Part shown: one piece after another, positions 1 to 8,082 of the stretch
Layout of the letters: the number at the start of each line of letters is the position of its first letter
Position numbering within the stretch: position 1 is the stretch's first letter
DNA from: DATKHR01 sp036557365
Lineage (GTDB): Bacteria; Acidobacteriota; Vicinamibacteria; Vicinamibacterales; CAVVIG01
Direction: 5' to 3'
DNA length: 64,000 nt
Assembly: GCA_036557365.1 (NCBI GenBank)
Contig: DATBHR010000065.1
Span: forward strand, 11,577-75,576
The notes under the pieces: model-generated
What the model was told of the DNA's origin: nothing
Seen by the model: the letters and a program-made list of their open reading frames with translations, nothing else
The model's database searches: none
Position numbers and translations under genes: made by a program

Positions 1-692
1 TTCAGCTCCATCCACGCGACGTCGCTCTCGTAGTAGTCGTTGGACAGAAACGCGTCGGCGCGGAGGGTCAGGAATCGCTTGAGCGTCGGCTCGCTTGTCG
101 CCTGCGCTGCCTCACGCAGGAGTCCCGCGGCGCGAACGAGCTCGGGCTGATACTCGACGTTGTACGGCACGGCGCGATAGCCGCCGGACGTGCGGCGCAC
201 GACGGAGAAGAAGCCCGTCGCCAGCGTTCGGTCGGCGCCGGACAGCGACTGAAACCATTTCTCGAGATCGGCTTTCGACGCGTCGGTCGGATAGTAGTTC
301 GCGCCGGCGGGCTTCGCCGGCGCGCCCGGCACGAACGGCTCGTTGTGGTCGAGCCGCGACCATGGACCTTTGTTGATCAGGAAGTTGTGGAGGCGCGCGC
401 GCCCGAGCGCGCTCTGGTCGCGTGCGAGGTCGAGCAGCATCGCGTCGTTGCCAGCCCACACCTGCCGCTGGAACAGCGCGTCAACGACCTTCGACGCCTC
501 GACCAGCTTGGCCAGCACCTGTCGGTCAGCGGCCGACAGCTTCGAGAGGTCCGCCGTCACATCGGTCGGCGCGAAGCGCGCGGCCTTCGCCTCGAGCGCC
601 GCCGCATCCGACGACACCGACTGCTCAGCGCGCACGACGAACCCGGCTGCCAGCGCCAGAACTGCGAGCGTGATCAGCGTCTGCTTCATCAT
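1..692 (-). CDS. M49 (dipeptidyl-peptidase III-like) family protein, N-terminal part
   Basis: The reading frame runs off the left edge of the window, so only about 230 N-terminal residues are visible. It starts at ATG 690-692 (a second ATG follows directly) with a signal peptide: a short basic start, a hydrophobic stretch LITLAVLALAAGFVV, then an Ala/Glu-rich mature start. The central stretch, with QVWAGNDAMLLDLARDQ, GPWSRLDHNEPFV and KPAGANYYPTD, matches the N-terminal lobe of bacterial M49 peptidases as I know them. M49 enzymes are zinc exopeptidases that remove dipeptides. Their HELLGH zinc motif lies in the C-terminal part, which is outside the window, so activity cannot be judged. It lies 38 nt downstream of yqgE on the same strand and may belong to that operon. 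The family call rests on remembered sequence similarity. Confidence 0.72.
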   Translation of the reverse strand, partial: MMKQTLITLAVLALAAGFVVRAEQSVSSDAAALEAKAARFAPTDVTADLSKLSAADRQVLAKLVEASKVVDALFQRQVWAGNDAMLLDLARDQSALGRARLHNFLINKGPWSRLDHNEPFVPGAPAKPAGANYYPTDASKADLEKWFQSLSGADRTLATGFFSVVRRTSGGYRAVPYNVEYQPELVRAAGLLREAAQATSEPTLKRFLTLRADAFLSNDYYESDVAWMEL

Positions 693-730
693 CAATCCTC
701 GTCTGCGAGTGCGAACCGTGCACGGCGTGC

Positions 731-1294
731 TCAGTGGACGCCGCGGGACATCTGCAGCGTGTTCGGATCGGCGCCGAGACGGCGGATGGCCGCGTCCCAC
801 ATTTTCTCCGGCGGCGTTCCGAAGATGATGTCCTGATCGACGTCGCTCACGAGCCAGGCCGACGCCTCCAGCTCCGACTCGAGCTGTCCAGCCGCCCAGC
901 CGGAGTAGCCGACGAACAGCCGCGCGAACGGCGGCGGCTCGGGCTGCAGCAGATCGCGGAGGAGGTCGGGATCGGTGGACAGGTACAGGCCGTCGGCGAT
1001 CCGCATGCCGCGCGATTCGTTCGGCTCTTCGTGGCGCTGACCGACCAGCATGCAACTCCGCTGCGGCTCGACGGGACCACCGACCCACAGCTGCAGCTCG
1101 CGATCGGTCGTCACCGGCGGATCGAGGTTGACCATCACGCGACCGGTAGTCACGAGCGGCCGGTTGACGACCAGACCGAACGCCCCTTCCTGCGTGTGCG
1201 TGCACAGCAGGACGACGGTGCGGCTGAAGTTCGGGTCGAGCATCTGCGGCATCGACAACAGGAAGGCGGGCGCGAGCGACGGCCGGGATTCCAT
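731..1294 (-). CDS. YqgE/AlgH family protein (UPF0301)
   Basis: A 187-residue protein of the YqgE/AlgH family, which is usually about 185 residues. Recognisable elements are the N-terminal LAPAFLLSMPQMLDPNFSRT, the GAFGLVVNRPL motif, the WVGGPVEPQ motif and a GYSGWAAGQLESELEASAWL stretch near the C-terminus. The family is conserved in Gram-negative bacteria but has no firmly established biochemical role. AlgH was first named for an effect on alginate regulation in Pseudomonas, and yqgE often neighbours ruvX in proteobacteria. Here it instead follows queG by 13 nt, and ruvX lies about 39 kb away beside mltG. It is predicted to be cytosolic, because no signal peptide is visible. Confidence 0.93.
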   Translation of the reverse strand: MESRPSLAPAFLLSMPQMLDPNFSRTVVLLCTHTQEGAFGLVVNRPLVTTGRVMVNLDPPVTTDRELQLWVGGPVEPQRSCMLVGQRHEEPNESRGMRIADGLYLSTDPDLLRDLLQPEPPPFARLFVGYSGWAAGQLESELEASAWLVSDVDQDIIFGTPPEKMWDAAIRRLGADPNTLQMSRGVH

Positions 1295-1307
1295 CTCGAA
1301 ACTCCTG

Positions 1308-2264
1308 CTAAACGGGCGAGCTCTTGTGCCGTGCGCGATCGTTGTCGACGGCGACGCCGACGTTGCGACGAAGTCCCCGAATGCCCGCGCGCTGCATCGC
1401 GCTCCCGTCGAGCGACGCCGACAGTTCGTCGTCGCCGGCGGCCGCCAGGACGTCGAGGCTCACGCCGTCCCAGAGCGGCCGAGGCTGCCAGGCCGGATCG
1501 TCGGACCGCGGCGACGACGCGTTCCAGGGACACACTTCCTGACAGACGTCGCAGCCGTACACGTGCGCGCCGATGTCGCTGCGCTGCGCGTCGGGAATCC
1601 CGCGCTTACGTTCGATGGTGAGATACGAGATGCAGCGGTTCGCGTCGAGGACGCCCGGCGCGGTGAAGGCCTGCGTCGGGCACGCTTCGATGCACAACGC
1701 GCACGTGCCGCACTGGTCGAACGACGGCGCGTCGATGTCGAGCGGCAGGCTGCAGATGATCTCGCCGAGAAAAATCCACGAGCCCAGCTCGGGGTGAATG
1801 AGGCAGGTGTTCTTGCCAATCCAGCCCAGGCCCGCGTACTGCGCGTAGACACGCTCCTGGACCGGTCCGGTGTCGACGTAGGCGCGCGCTTCGAAATCGA
1901 TCGGCGACGCTTCTCGCATCCAGCCAAGCAGCGACTCAAGCCGCGCGCCGAGCACGTCGTGATAGTCATCGCCCCAGGCGTAGCGCGCGATTTCGGCGCG
2001 CGACCGGTCGGCGCGCTCGATCGAGTACGGACGATCGGTGTTGTAGAGCGTCGCCGTCATGATGACGGTCTTCGCCGCGGGCATCACCTCCCTGACGTCG
2101 GCGCGGCGGCGCGCGCTGCGATGCAGGTAGGTCATGTCGCCCGCGTAGCCGCGATCGAGCCATTCGCGGAGGAAGCGAAGCTCGGGGTGCGCGGCGGCTG
2201 GCGCGATGCCGCAGGCGTCAAAGCCGAGACTGCGCGCCCGAGCTTTGATGTCTGCCGAGGTCAT
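1308..2264 (-). CDS. queG: Epoxyqueuosine reductase QueG
   Basis: A 318-residue iron-sulfur protein that performs the last step of queuosine synthesis, reducing epoxyqueuosine to queuosine in tRNA with a cobalamin cofactor. The N-terminus ARSLGFDACGIAPA is typical, as is the central GWIGKNTCLIHPELGSW. Two 4Fe-4S clusters are indicated by CGTCALCIEACPTQAF and, further on, CDVCQEVCPWN. The length is slightly below the roughly 350-380 residues of many homologues because the C-terminal HEAT-like tail is short. It starts at ATG 2262-2264, 18 nt after the acnA stop, and is followed by yqgE after 13 nt, so the three genes probably share a transcript. No other queuosine genes are in the window. Confidence 0.95.
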   Translation of the reverse strand: MTSADIKARARSLGFDACGIAPAAAHPELRFLREWLDRGYAGDMTYLHRSARRRADVREVMPAAKTVIMTATLYNTDRPYSIERADRSRAEIARYAWGDDYHDVLGARLESLLGWMREASPIDFEARAYVDTGPVQERVYAQYAGLGWIGKNTCLIHPELGSWIFLGEIICSLPLDIDAPSFDQCGTCALCIEACPTQAFTAPGVLDANRCISYLTIERKRGIPDAQRSDIGAHVYGCDVCQEVCPWNASSPRSDDPAWQPRPLWDGVSLDVLAAAGDDELSASLDGSAMQRAGIRGLRRNVGVAVDNDRARHKSSPV

Positions 2265-2282
2265 GGATGCCCGCGACGGCCC

Positions 2283-4979
2283 CTAGGATTTGCCCACGAG
2301 CTGCCGCAGCACGTAGGGAAGAATGCCGCCGTGGCGGAAGGCGACGAGCTCTTCGGGCGTGTCGATCCGCGCCGTCGCCGTGAACTCGATCGGGGCGCCG
2401 CTGTCCGGCACGGCGCGGACCGTGATGGCGGCCGACGGCGACAGGCTCTTCGCAATCCCGGTCAACTCGTAGCGCTCGCGACCCGTGAGCCCGAGCGACG
2501 CCGCAGTCACGTTCGCATCGAACTGCAGCGGCAGGACTCCCATGTTCACGAGGTTGCTGCGGTGAATGCGCTCGAAGCTTTCGGCGATGACAGCCTTGAC
2601 GCCGAGCAACAGCGTGCCCTTGGCCGCCCAATCGCGCGACGATCCGGAACCGTACTCCTTGCCGGCGATCACGAGAAGCGGCACGCCCGCATCCTTGTAC
2701 TTCACGGATGCGTCGTAGATCGTCATCACGCCGCCGTCCGGCTGATACGTCGTCCAGCCGCCTTCGGTCCCCGGCGCGAGCAGGTTGCGCAGGCGGACGT
2801 TCGCGAAGGTGCCGCGCATCATCACCTCGTGGTTGCCACGGCGCGCACCGTACGAGTTGAAGTCCTTCGGATCGATGCCGTTGGCGATCAGGTATTTCCC
2901 GGCAGGACTGTCCTTCTTGATCGAGCCGGCGGGAGAAATGTGATCGGTCGTGATGCTGTCGCCGAGCAGCGCGAGGACGCGCGCGTCGCTGATGTCGTGC
3001 AGCGGCGTGGTCTCCATCGTGATCTGCTCGAAGAACGGTGGATTGCGAATGTAGGTGGATTTCTCGTCCCAGGCGAATCGATCACCGGTCGGCACCTGGA
3101 GCTTCTGCCACCGTTGGTCGCCGCTGAACACGTCCGCGTATTGCTCGCGGAACATATCCGACGTCACCGACTTCAACATCGTCTCCTGAATCTCACGTTC
3201 GGTCGGCCAGATGTCGCGCAGGAACACCGGCTGTCCCTTCGTATCTGCGCCAAGCGGTTCTGTCGTGAGATCGATCGTCATCCGGCCGGCGAGCGCATAG
3301 GCGACCACGAGCGGCGGCGACGCGAGATAGTTCGCGCGCACTTGCTGCTGGATCCGTCCCTCGAAGTTGCGGTTGCCGCTCAGGACGGACGCGACGACGA
3401 GATTCCTCGCGTCAACTTCCGCCGAGACGTCGTCCGGCAGCGGTCCGCTGTTGCCGATGCAGGTCGTGCAGCCATAGCCGACCAGGTTGAAGCCAAGGCG
3501 ATCCAGGTAGGGCTGCAGTCCGGATTTCGCGAGGTACTCGGTGACGACCTTCGAGCCCGGCGCGAGGCTGGTCTTGACCCACGGCTGCTGCGTCAGGCCG
3601 CGTTCAATCGCTTTTTTGGCAAGCAGTCCCGCGCCGATCATGACGCTCGGATTCGACGTGTTCGTGCAGCTCGTGATCGCGGCGATGACGACGGAGCCGT
3701 GATCGAGTGCGGGCATCGCGGGCGGCTCCGCCACCGCGACGGCGGTCGCCGTCGCTTTCTTGGCCGCCGCCTGCAGCGATCCGAGCGCGGCCTGGAATCC
3801 GCTCTTCGAATGCTTGAGCGACACGCGATCCTGCGGGCGGCGCGGTCCGGCGAGGCTCGGCTCGACCGTCGCGAGATCGAGCTCGATCGTCTCCGAATAC
3901 ATCGGATCCGCGTCGGCGGCATTGCGAAAGAGACCCTGCGCCTTGGCGTACGCCTCGACGAACTCGACGCGTGACGCGTCACGGCCGGTCAGCCGCAGAT
4001 AGTCGAGCGTCATCTCGTCGATCGGGAAGACCGCGATCGTCGCACCGTACTCGGGACACATGTTTCCGAGCGTCGCGCGGTCGGCGATGGTGAGATGCGC
4101 GAGGCCAGGCCCGAAGAACTCAACGAACTTGCCGACCACGCCGTGCTTCCGCAGTTTTTCGGTGATCGTCAGCACGAGATCGGTGGCGGTGGCACCTTCG
4201 AGCATCGTGCCGGTCAGGCGGAAGCCGAGCACCTTCGGGATGAGCATCGAGATCGGCTGGCCGAGCATCGCCGCTTCTGCTTCGATACCGCCGACGCCCC
4301 ACCCCACGACGCCCAATCCGTTGACCATCGTCGTGTGCGAGTCGGTGCCGACCAGCGTGTCCGGATACGCCAGCGGACCTTCCGGTGAATCGGCCGACGC
4401 GACGACGCGCGCCAGGTACTCGAGATTGACCTGGTGGACGATGCCCGTATCAGGAGGCACGACGCGGAAATTCCGGAACGCATCCTGTCCCCAGCGGAGG
4501 AACGCATAGCGTTCGCGATTGCGCGAAAACTCGAGCTCCGCGTTCAGCTGAAACGCATTGGGCTGCCCGAAGTAGTCGACCTGCACCGAATGATCGATGA
4601 CCAGTTCGACCGGCTGCAGCGGATTGACCCTGTTCGGATCGCCGCCGAGGCGAACGATGCCGTCGCGCATCGCGGCGAGATCGACCACCGCCGGCACGCC
4701 GGTGAAGTCCTGGAGCAGAACCCGCGCCGGCGCGAACGAGATTTCTTTCTGCGTCGAGCCTTTGAGGTCCCAGCGAGCCAGCGCTTCGATGTCGGCCGCC
4801 TTCACGAACCGGCCGTCCTCGTGCCGCAGGAGATTCTCGAGCAGGATTTTCAGCGAATACGGCAGCCGTGCGATCTCAGGGAATCCCGCCCGCTCGAGCG
4901 TTGCGAGACTGTGAATGCCGTAGGTTCGGTCTTTGACGGGAAGATTCGTGCGGGTTCCGAAACTGTGTGCGGTCGACAT
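2283..4979 (-). CDS. acnA: Aconitate hydratase A
   Basis: An 898-residue aconitase of the AcnA/IRP1 type that interconverts citrate and isocitrate in the TCA cycle. Family hallmarks include KILLENLLRHEDG near residue 45, VLLQDFTGVPAVVDLAAMRD, DSHTTMVNGLGVVGWGVGGIEAEA, and the cluster ligands in AAITSCTNTSNPSVM and GYGCTTCIGNSGPL. The C-terminal swivel domain has LLGDSITTDHISPAGSI and the substrate-binding GSGSSRDWAAKG. The 4Fe-4S ligand cysteines are present (one in TSCTNTS, two in CTTC), so the protein should be active. An unusual Ala/Thr-rich linker (AAAKKATATAVAVAEPPAM) precedes the cluster domain. It is the first gene of a leftward group with queG and yqgE, and is transcribed divergently from amt across a 261-bp AT-richer gap. 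Confidence 0.98.
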   Translation of the reverse strand: MSTAHSFGTRTNLPVKDRTYGIHSLATLERAGFPEIARLPYSLKILLENLLRHEDGRFVKAADIEALARWDLKGSTQKEISFAPARVLLQDFTGVPAVVDLAAMRDGIVRLGGDPNRVNPLQPVELVIDHSVQVDYFGQPNAFQLNAELEFSRNRERYAFLRWGQDAFRNFRVVPPDTGIVHQVNLEYLARVVASADSPEGPLAYPDTLVGTDSHTTMVNGLGVVGWGVGGIEAEAAMLGQPISMLIPKVLGFRLTGTMLEGATATDLVLTITEKLRKHGVVGKFVEFFGPGLAHLTIADRATLGNMCPEYGATIAVFPIDEMTLDYLRLTGRDASRVEFVEAYAKAQGLFRNAADADPMYSETIELDLATVEPSLAGPRRPQDRVSLKHSKSGFQAALGSLQAAAKKATATAVAVAEPPAMPALDHGSVVIAAITSCTNTSNPSVMIGAGLLAKKAIERGLTQQPWVKTSLAPGSKVVTEYLAKSGLQPYLDRLGFNLVGYGCTTCIGNSGPLPDDVSAEVDARNLVVASVLSGNRNFEGRIQQQVRANYLASPPLVVAYALAGRMTIDLTTEPLGADTKGQPVFLRDIWPTEREIQETMLKSVTSDMFREQYADVFSGDQRWQKLQVPTGDRFAWDEKSTYIRNPPFFEQITMETTPLHDISDARVLALLGDSITTDHISPAGSIKKDSPAGKYLIANGIDPKDFNSYGARRGNHEVMMRGTFANVRLRNLLAPGTEGGWTTYQPDGGVMTIYDASVKYKDAGVPLLVIAGKEYGSGSSRDWAAKGTLLLGVKAVIAESFERIHRSNLVNMGVLPLQFDANVTAASLGLTGRERYELTGIAKSLSPSAAITVRAVPDSGAPIEFTATARIDTPEELVAFRHGGILPYVLRQLVGKS

Positions 4980-5240
4980 CGGGCTGGTCCTTCGTGCGCG
5001 TCAGAAAAATCGATCGTACCACGTGCGCCGTGGACGAACTGCGTGGAAACCCTGCGCATCGATGCAGCCGAAACCCAGACGCGCTCGGCGTAAATGAAGC
5101 CGCTGCGCTATATGTGTGCTGATTCAACACTAATTTGACGCCACATCTGAATATATCCCCGATATTCTGCGATATCGATGCATTAATAGTGCTTTACACG
5201 CACGTTTTTGCTACCATCTGCGGAACAGAGGAGCGGAAGC
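4980..5240. promoter_or_regulatory. Divergent acnA/amt intergenic region with a small palindrome
   Basis: This gap between the divergent acnA and amt starts is visibly richer in A and T (about 5100-5220) than the flanking genes, as expected for promoters. It holds a perfect 6-bp inverted repeat, CGATAT at 5160-5165 and ATATCG at 5172-5177, separated by 6 nt, that could be an operator. I could not assign convincing -35/-10 pairs. A sigma-54 promoter for amt was considered and rejected on spacing. Confidence 0.4.
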
Positions 5241-6620
5241 ATGACCCTCGAGCAAGTCCGCCGCAAGACGGGCCGGATTCGCGAATTTTCGGCGCTGCCG
5301 TTTCTCCTGATCGCCACGGTCAGCGTGTTTGGCGCGCTCTTTCACGGCGCCCCCCAGGTCGTCAGTGGCGGACCGATCAATCCGGGTGACGTCGCGTGGA
5401 TGCTGACGGCCACCGGACTTGTCCTCCTCATGACGCCCGGGCTTTCCTTCTTTTACGGTGGGATGGTCCGCAGCAAGAACGTCGTGTCGACGATGCTGCA
5501 AAGCTTCGTGGCGATGGCGGTCATCAGCATCCTCTGGATCTTCGTCGGCTTCAGCCTCGCATTCGGCGACAGCGTGCACGGGGTCATCGGCAGCCCGACG
5601 ACGTTTTTCATGTTTCGCCACGTCGGCGCCCTGACGCATCCGGATCTCGCCCCGACGATTCCGCTGATCGTGTTCGCGCTGTTCCAGCTGAAATTCGCCA
5701 TCATCACGCCGGCGCTCATCAGCGGCTCGTTCGCGGAGCGCGTCCGGTTCACGAGCTACCTGCTCTTCATGGTGCTCTTCAGCGTGTTCGTTTACTCGCC
5801 GCTGGCGCACTGGACGTGGCATCCGGACGGTTTTCTGCACAAGCTCGGCGTCCTCGACTTCGCGGGCGGAACGGTCGTCCACATGTCGGCGGGTTTCGCC
5901 GCACTGGCGGGCGCGATGGTGCTCGGACGCCGGAAGACGCACGAGGCCGGCGAATCGCACACGCCCGCAAACATCCCGTTCGTGATCCTCGGGACCGGCA
6001 TGTTGTGGTTCGGATGGTTTGGATTCAACGCCGGATCGGCGCTTGCCGCATCGGGTCAGGCGGCGATGGCGTTCGCGACGACGAATACGGCGTCGGCGGC
6101 TGCCGCGCTGGCCTGGATCTTCTTCGACGGCATGCGCGGACAGAAGCCATCGGCCCTCGGCGCCTGCGTCGGGGCGGTCGTCGGCCTCGTCGCCATCACG
6201 CCCGCCGCCGGCTATGTGAGCATCGGCGAGAGCATCTTCATCGGGACGTGCGCGAGCGTCGTGTCGAACCTGTGCGTCCATTGGAAGAACACCGCGGCGA
6301 CGCTGGATGACACGCTCGACGTGTTCCCGTGCCACGGCGTCGGCGGGATGGTCGGGATGATTCTGACCGGCGTGTTCGCCAGGGACGTCGGGCTGACATC
6401 CGGTCACGCGACGACGTTCCTCGTGCACTGCGGGGCGCTGATCTTCGTCGCGGCGTTCTCGTTCTGCGGATCGTGGGTGCTCTATCGCGTGACGGACATG
6501 ATCATCCCGCTGCGCGTGTCCGAGGACCAGGAAGAGATGGGCCTCGACCTCAGCCAGCACGGGGAGGTCATGGAGGAAAGCGCCGCACCGGCAGTACCCG
6601 TGCTGGCGCGGATCGCCTGA
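5241..6620 (+). CDS. amt: Ammonium transporter (Amt family)
   Basis: A membrane channel for ammonium uptake, with about eleven hydrophobic segments in 459 residues. Family motifs are TPGLSFFYGGMVRSKNVVSTML, followed by the pore region with FAERVRFTSYL, the first conserved histidine in FAGGTVVHMSAGF, GWFGFNAGSALAA, and the second pore histidine in FPCHGVGGMVGMILTG. ATG 5241 is preferred over the upstream in-frame TTG 5208 because GAGGAG lies about 7 nt upstream. The N-terminus carries an extra hydrophobic stretch (LPFLLIATVSVFGALF) that may act as a cleaved signal, as in many Amt proteins. No glnK/glnB PII gene follows, which is unusual because amt is commonly paired with one; PII would have to be encoded elsewhere. 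The C-terminal tail is acidic (EDQEEMGLDLSQHGEVMEES). Confidence 0.96.
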   Translation: MTLEQVRRKTGRIREFSALPFLLIATVSVFGALFHGAPQVVSGGPINPGDVAWMLTATGLVLLMTPGLSFFYGGMVRSKNVVSTMLQSFVAMAVISILWIFVGFSLAFGDSVHGVIGSPTTFFMFRHVGALTHPDLAPTIPLIVFALFQLKFAIITPALISGSFAERVRFTSYLLFMVLFSVFVYSPLAHWTWHPDGFLHKLGVLDFAGGTVVHMSAGFAALAGAMVLGRRKTHEAGESHTPANIPFVILGTGMLWFGWFGFNAGSALAASGQAAMAFATTNTASAAAALAWIFFDGMRGQKPSALGACVGAVVGLVAITPAAGYVSIGESIFIGTCASVVSNLCVHWKNTAATLDDTLDVFPCHGVGGMVGMILTGVFARDVGLTSGHATTFLVHCGALIFVAAFSFCGSWVLYRVTDMIIPLRVSEDQEEMGLDLSQHGEVMEESAAPAVPVLARIA

Positions 6621-6689
6621 CGGTTCCGCGGAGCAAAACCAGGCGACCGGTGTCCAACGTGGCGTCGGCCTTTACGCCTGGAGGTTCGG

Positions 6690-7184
6690 ATGCTCAACGT
6701 CACCCGGACAGTGCTGGTCGTCTGCGCAGCGTTGCTGGTCGTCTCGTGCGGACCTGCCGTCGATTTGACATCCGCGCTTCGCGTCAACGGCGTGGCCACC
6801 GGTTGGACCGACGGAGGCTACGCGAACGGCGTGAGCAAGGTCACTCCCACCGTGTCGTTCACGTTGACCAACACGTCCACGGCCACGCTCCACGCGCTCC
6901 AGCTCAATGCCGTCTTCCGCCGCGCCGGCGAGTCGTCCGAATGGAGCGCGCGCTTCACGCCCGTTGCGGGTTCGGCGGGTCTTGCTCCCGGACGATCCAC
7001 GCGACTGTTCGTCCTGACGTCCGACCTCGGGTACACGGGCTTCGACGCCATGGACGAACTCCTGACGAATTCGCACTTCGTCGACGCCGACGTCGATCTC
7101 TTCGCGAAATACGGGTCCACTCAGTGGGTACGCCTCGGTCGGTTCCGCATCGACCGCAAACTCGTCGCGGTGACGCCGAGCTAG
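6690..7184 (+). CDS. Small predicted lipoprotein of unknown function
   Basis: A 164-residue protein with a lipoprotein signal: basic start, hydrophobic VLVVCAALL, then the lipobox VVSC with the acylated cysteine near residue 20. The rest has beta-strand character, with a stretch TPTVSFTLTNTSTATLHALQLNAVF resembling the strand pattern of Ig-like or FxLYD-type extracellular domains that describe corrections to an intermolecular contact. I do not recognise a named family. ATG 6690 has GGAGG 5 nt upstream. It lies 69 nt after amt on the same strand and could be read through from it. A location on the periplasmic face of the inner or outer membrane is inferred from the signal only. Confidence 0.7.
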   Translation: MLNVTRTVLVVCAALLVVSCGPAVDLTSALRVNGVATGWTDGGYANGVSKVTPTVSFTLTNTSTATLHALQLNAVFRRAGESSEWSARFTPVAGSAGLAPGRSTRLFVLTSDLGYTGFDAMDELLTNSHFVDADVDLFAKYGSTQWVRLGRFRIDRKLVAVTPS

Positions 7185-7248
7185 CTCACGACCGCGGCTG
7201 CACGAAATAAGTGGCGAGCGGCGGCGGCCCGCCGTATCGTTGCATTCG

Positions 7249-8076
7249 ATGTCCGAAACCACCTACGTGCTGGGCTGCGATCCCGCCGAACTCGAACGGC
7301 TGGATCAACAGGCCGCGTTTCACGAACAGCCGACTCGCCTGCTCCTCGCTCGTGCCGGCATCACGCGAGGCATGCGCGTCCTCGACCTTGGAACCGGACT
7401 GGGCCACGTCGCCCGGCTCGCCGGCGAGCTGACAGGTCCAACAGGAGCGGTCGTCGGCCTCGATCGCACGCCGGTCCTCGCGGTGGCACGGCAGCGCGCC
7501 GAAGCCGCTGGCGAACATCACGTGACGTTCGTGGAAGGCGACCTCACCGAGTGGCGCTCGCCCGAACCATTCGATGCGATCGTCGGGCGCCTCGTCCTCT
7601 TTCACGTCGCCGACCCGGTCGTCGCCGTACGGCATCAGCTGAACAACCTGCGGCCCGGAGGACTCTTCGTCGCACTGGATTTCGACATCGGGGCGTCGCG
7701 CACGGAACCCGCAGTCCCCATCGCGGCCGAGGCGGTCGGCTGGATCGACCGCGCGTTCAGCGCCGCCGGCGCGTCACCGCGAATTGGCGCGCGACTCGGG
7801 CCGATTCTCTCGGCGGCCGGACTCTCGAACGTGGCGACGGTCGGCATTCAGGGCTACATCCCGCCGAATGATCCGGTCGGTGCCGTGCTGCTCTCGGGCG
7901 TCGTCCGCAGCATGGCCGGGGAAATCGTCCGCCGCGGCATCGCCACCACCGAACAGATCGGCCTCGAGACGCTCTATCAGCGGATTGCCGACGCGGTGCG
8001 TGACGCCGATGCGGTTTTTCTCCCGCCGTCACTCGTCGGCGCCTGGGGCACGTATCAGCCGACCGCGCGTGCGTGA
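7249..8076 (+). CDS. Class I SAM-dependent methyltransferase
   Basis: A 275-residue cytosolic methyltransferase of the UbiE/Methyltransf_11-like type. The SAM-binding motif I is visible as VLDLGTGLGHVARLAGEL near residue 42, followed by the acidic strand end VVGLDRTP, a motif with FVEGDLTEW, and the post-motif FDAIVGRLVLFHVADPV. The C-terminal third is diverged and probably sets substrate choice, which cannot be read from sequence. ATG 7249 is chosen; an in-frame TTG lies three codons upstream at 7240 and neither has a strong Shine-Dalgarno. It converges with the ABC importer genes, whose last stop is only 6 nt away, and no hairpin was seen between them. Confidence 0.85.
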   Translation: MSETTYVLGCDPAELERLDQQAAFHEQPTRLLLARAGITRGMRVLDLGTGLGHVARLAGELTGPTGAVVGLDRTPVLAVARQRAEAAGEHHVTFVEGDLTEWRSPEPFDAIVGRLVLFHVADPVVAVRHQLNNLRPGGLFVALDFDIGASRTEPAVPIAAEAVGWIDRAFSAAGASPRIGARLGPILSAAGLSNVATVGIQGYIPPNDPVGAVLLSGVVRSMAGEIVRRGIATTEQIGLETLYQRIADAVRDADAVFLPPSLVGAWGTYQPTARA

Positions 8077-8082
8077 TGGCCG

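Noticed and set aside
1050..3974. Very long open frame (974 codons) on the plus strand opposite yqgE, queG and acnA
   Set aside because: It is antisense to three well-recognised genes and its translation is Arg/Val/Asp-rich low-complexity sequence, typical of shadow frames in GC-rich DNA.
5195..5212. Sigma-54-like promoter (CGCAC, then TTGC) before amt
   Set aside because: The -24 GG is CG and the spacing to the GC element is one base short of the consensus, so the match is not convincing.
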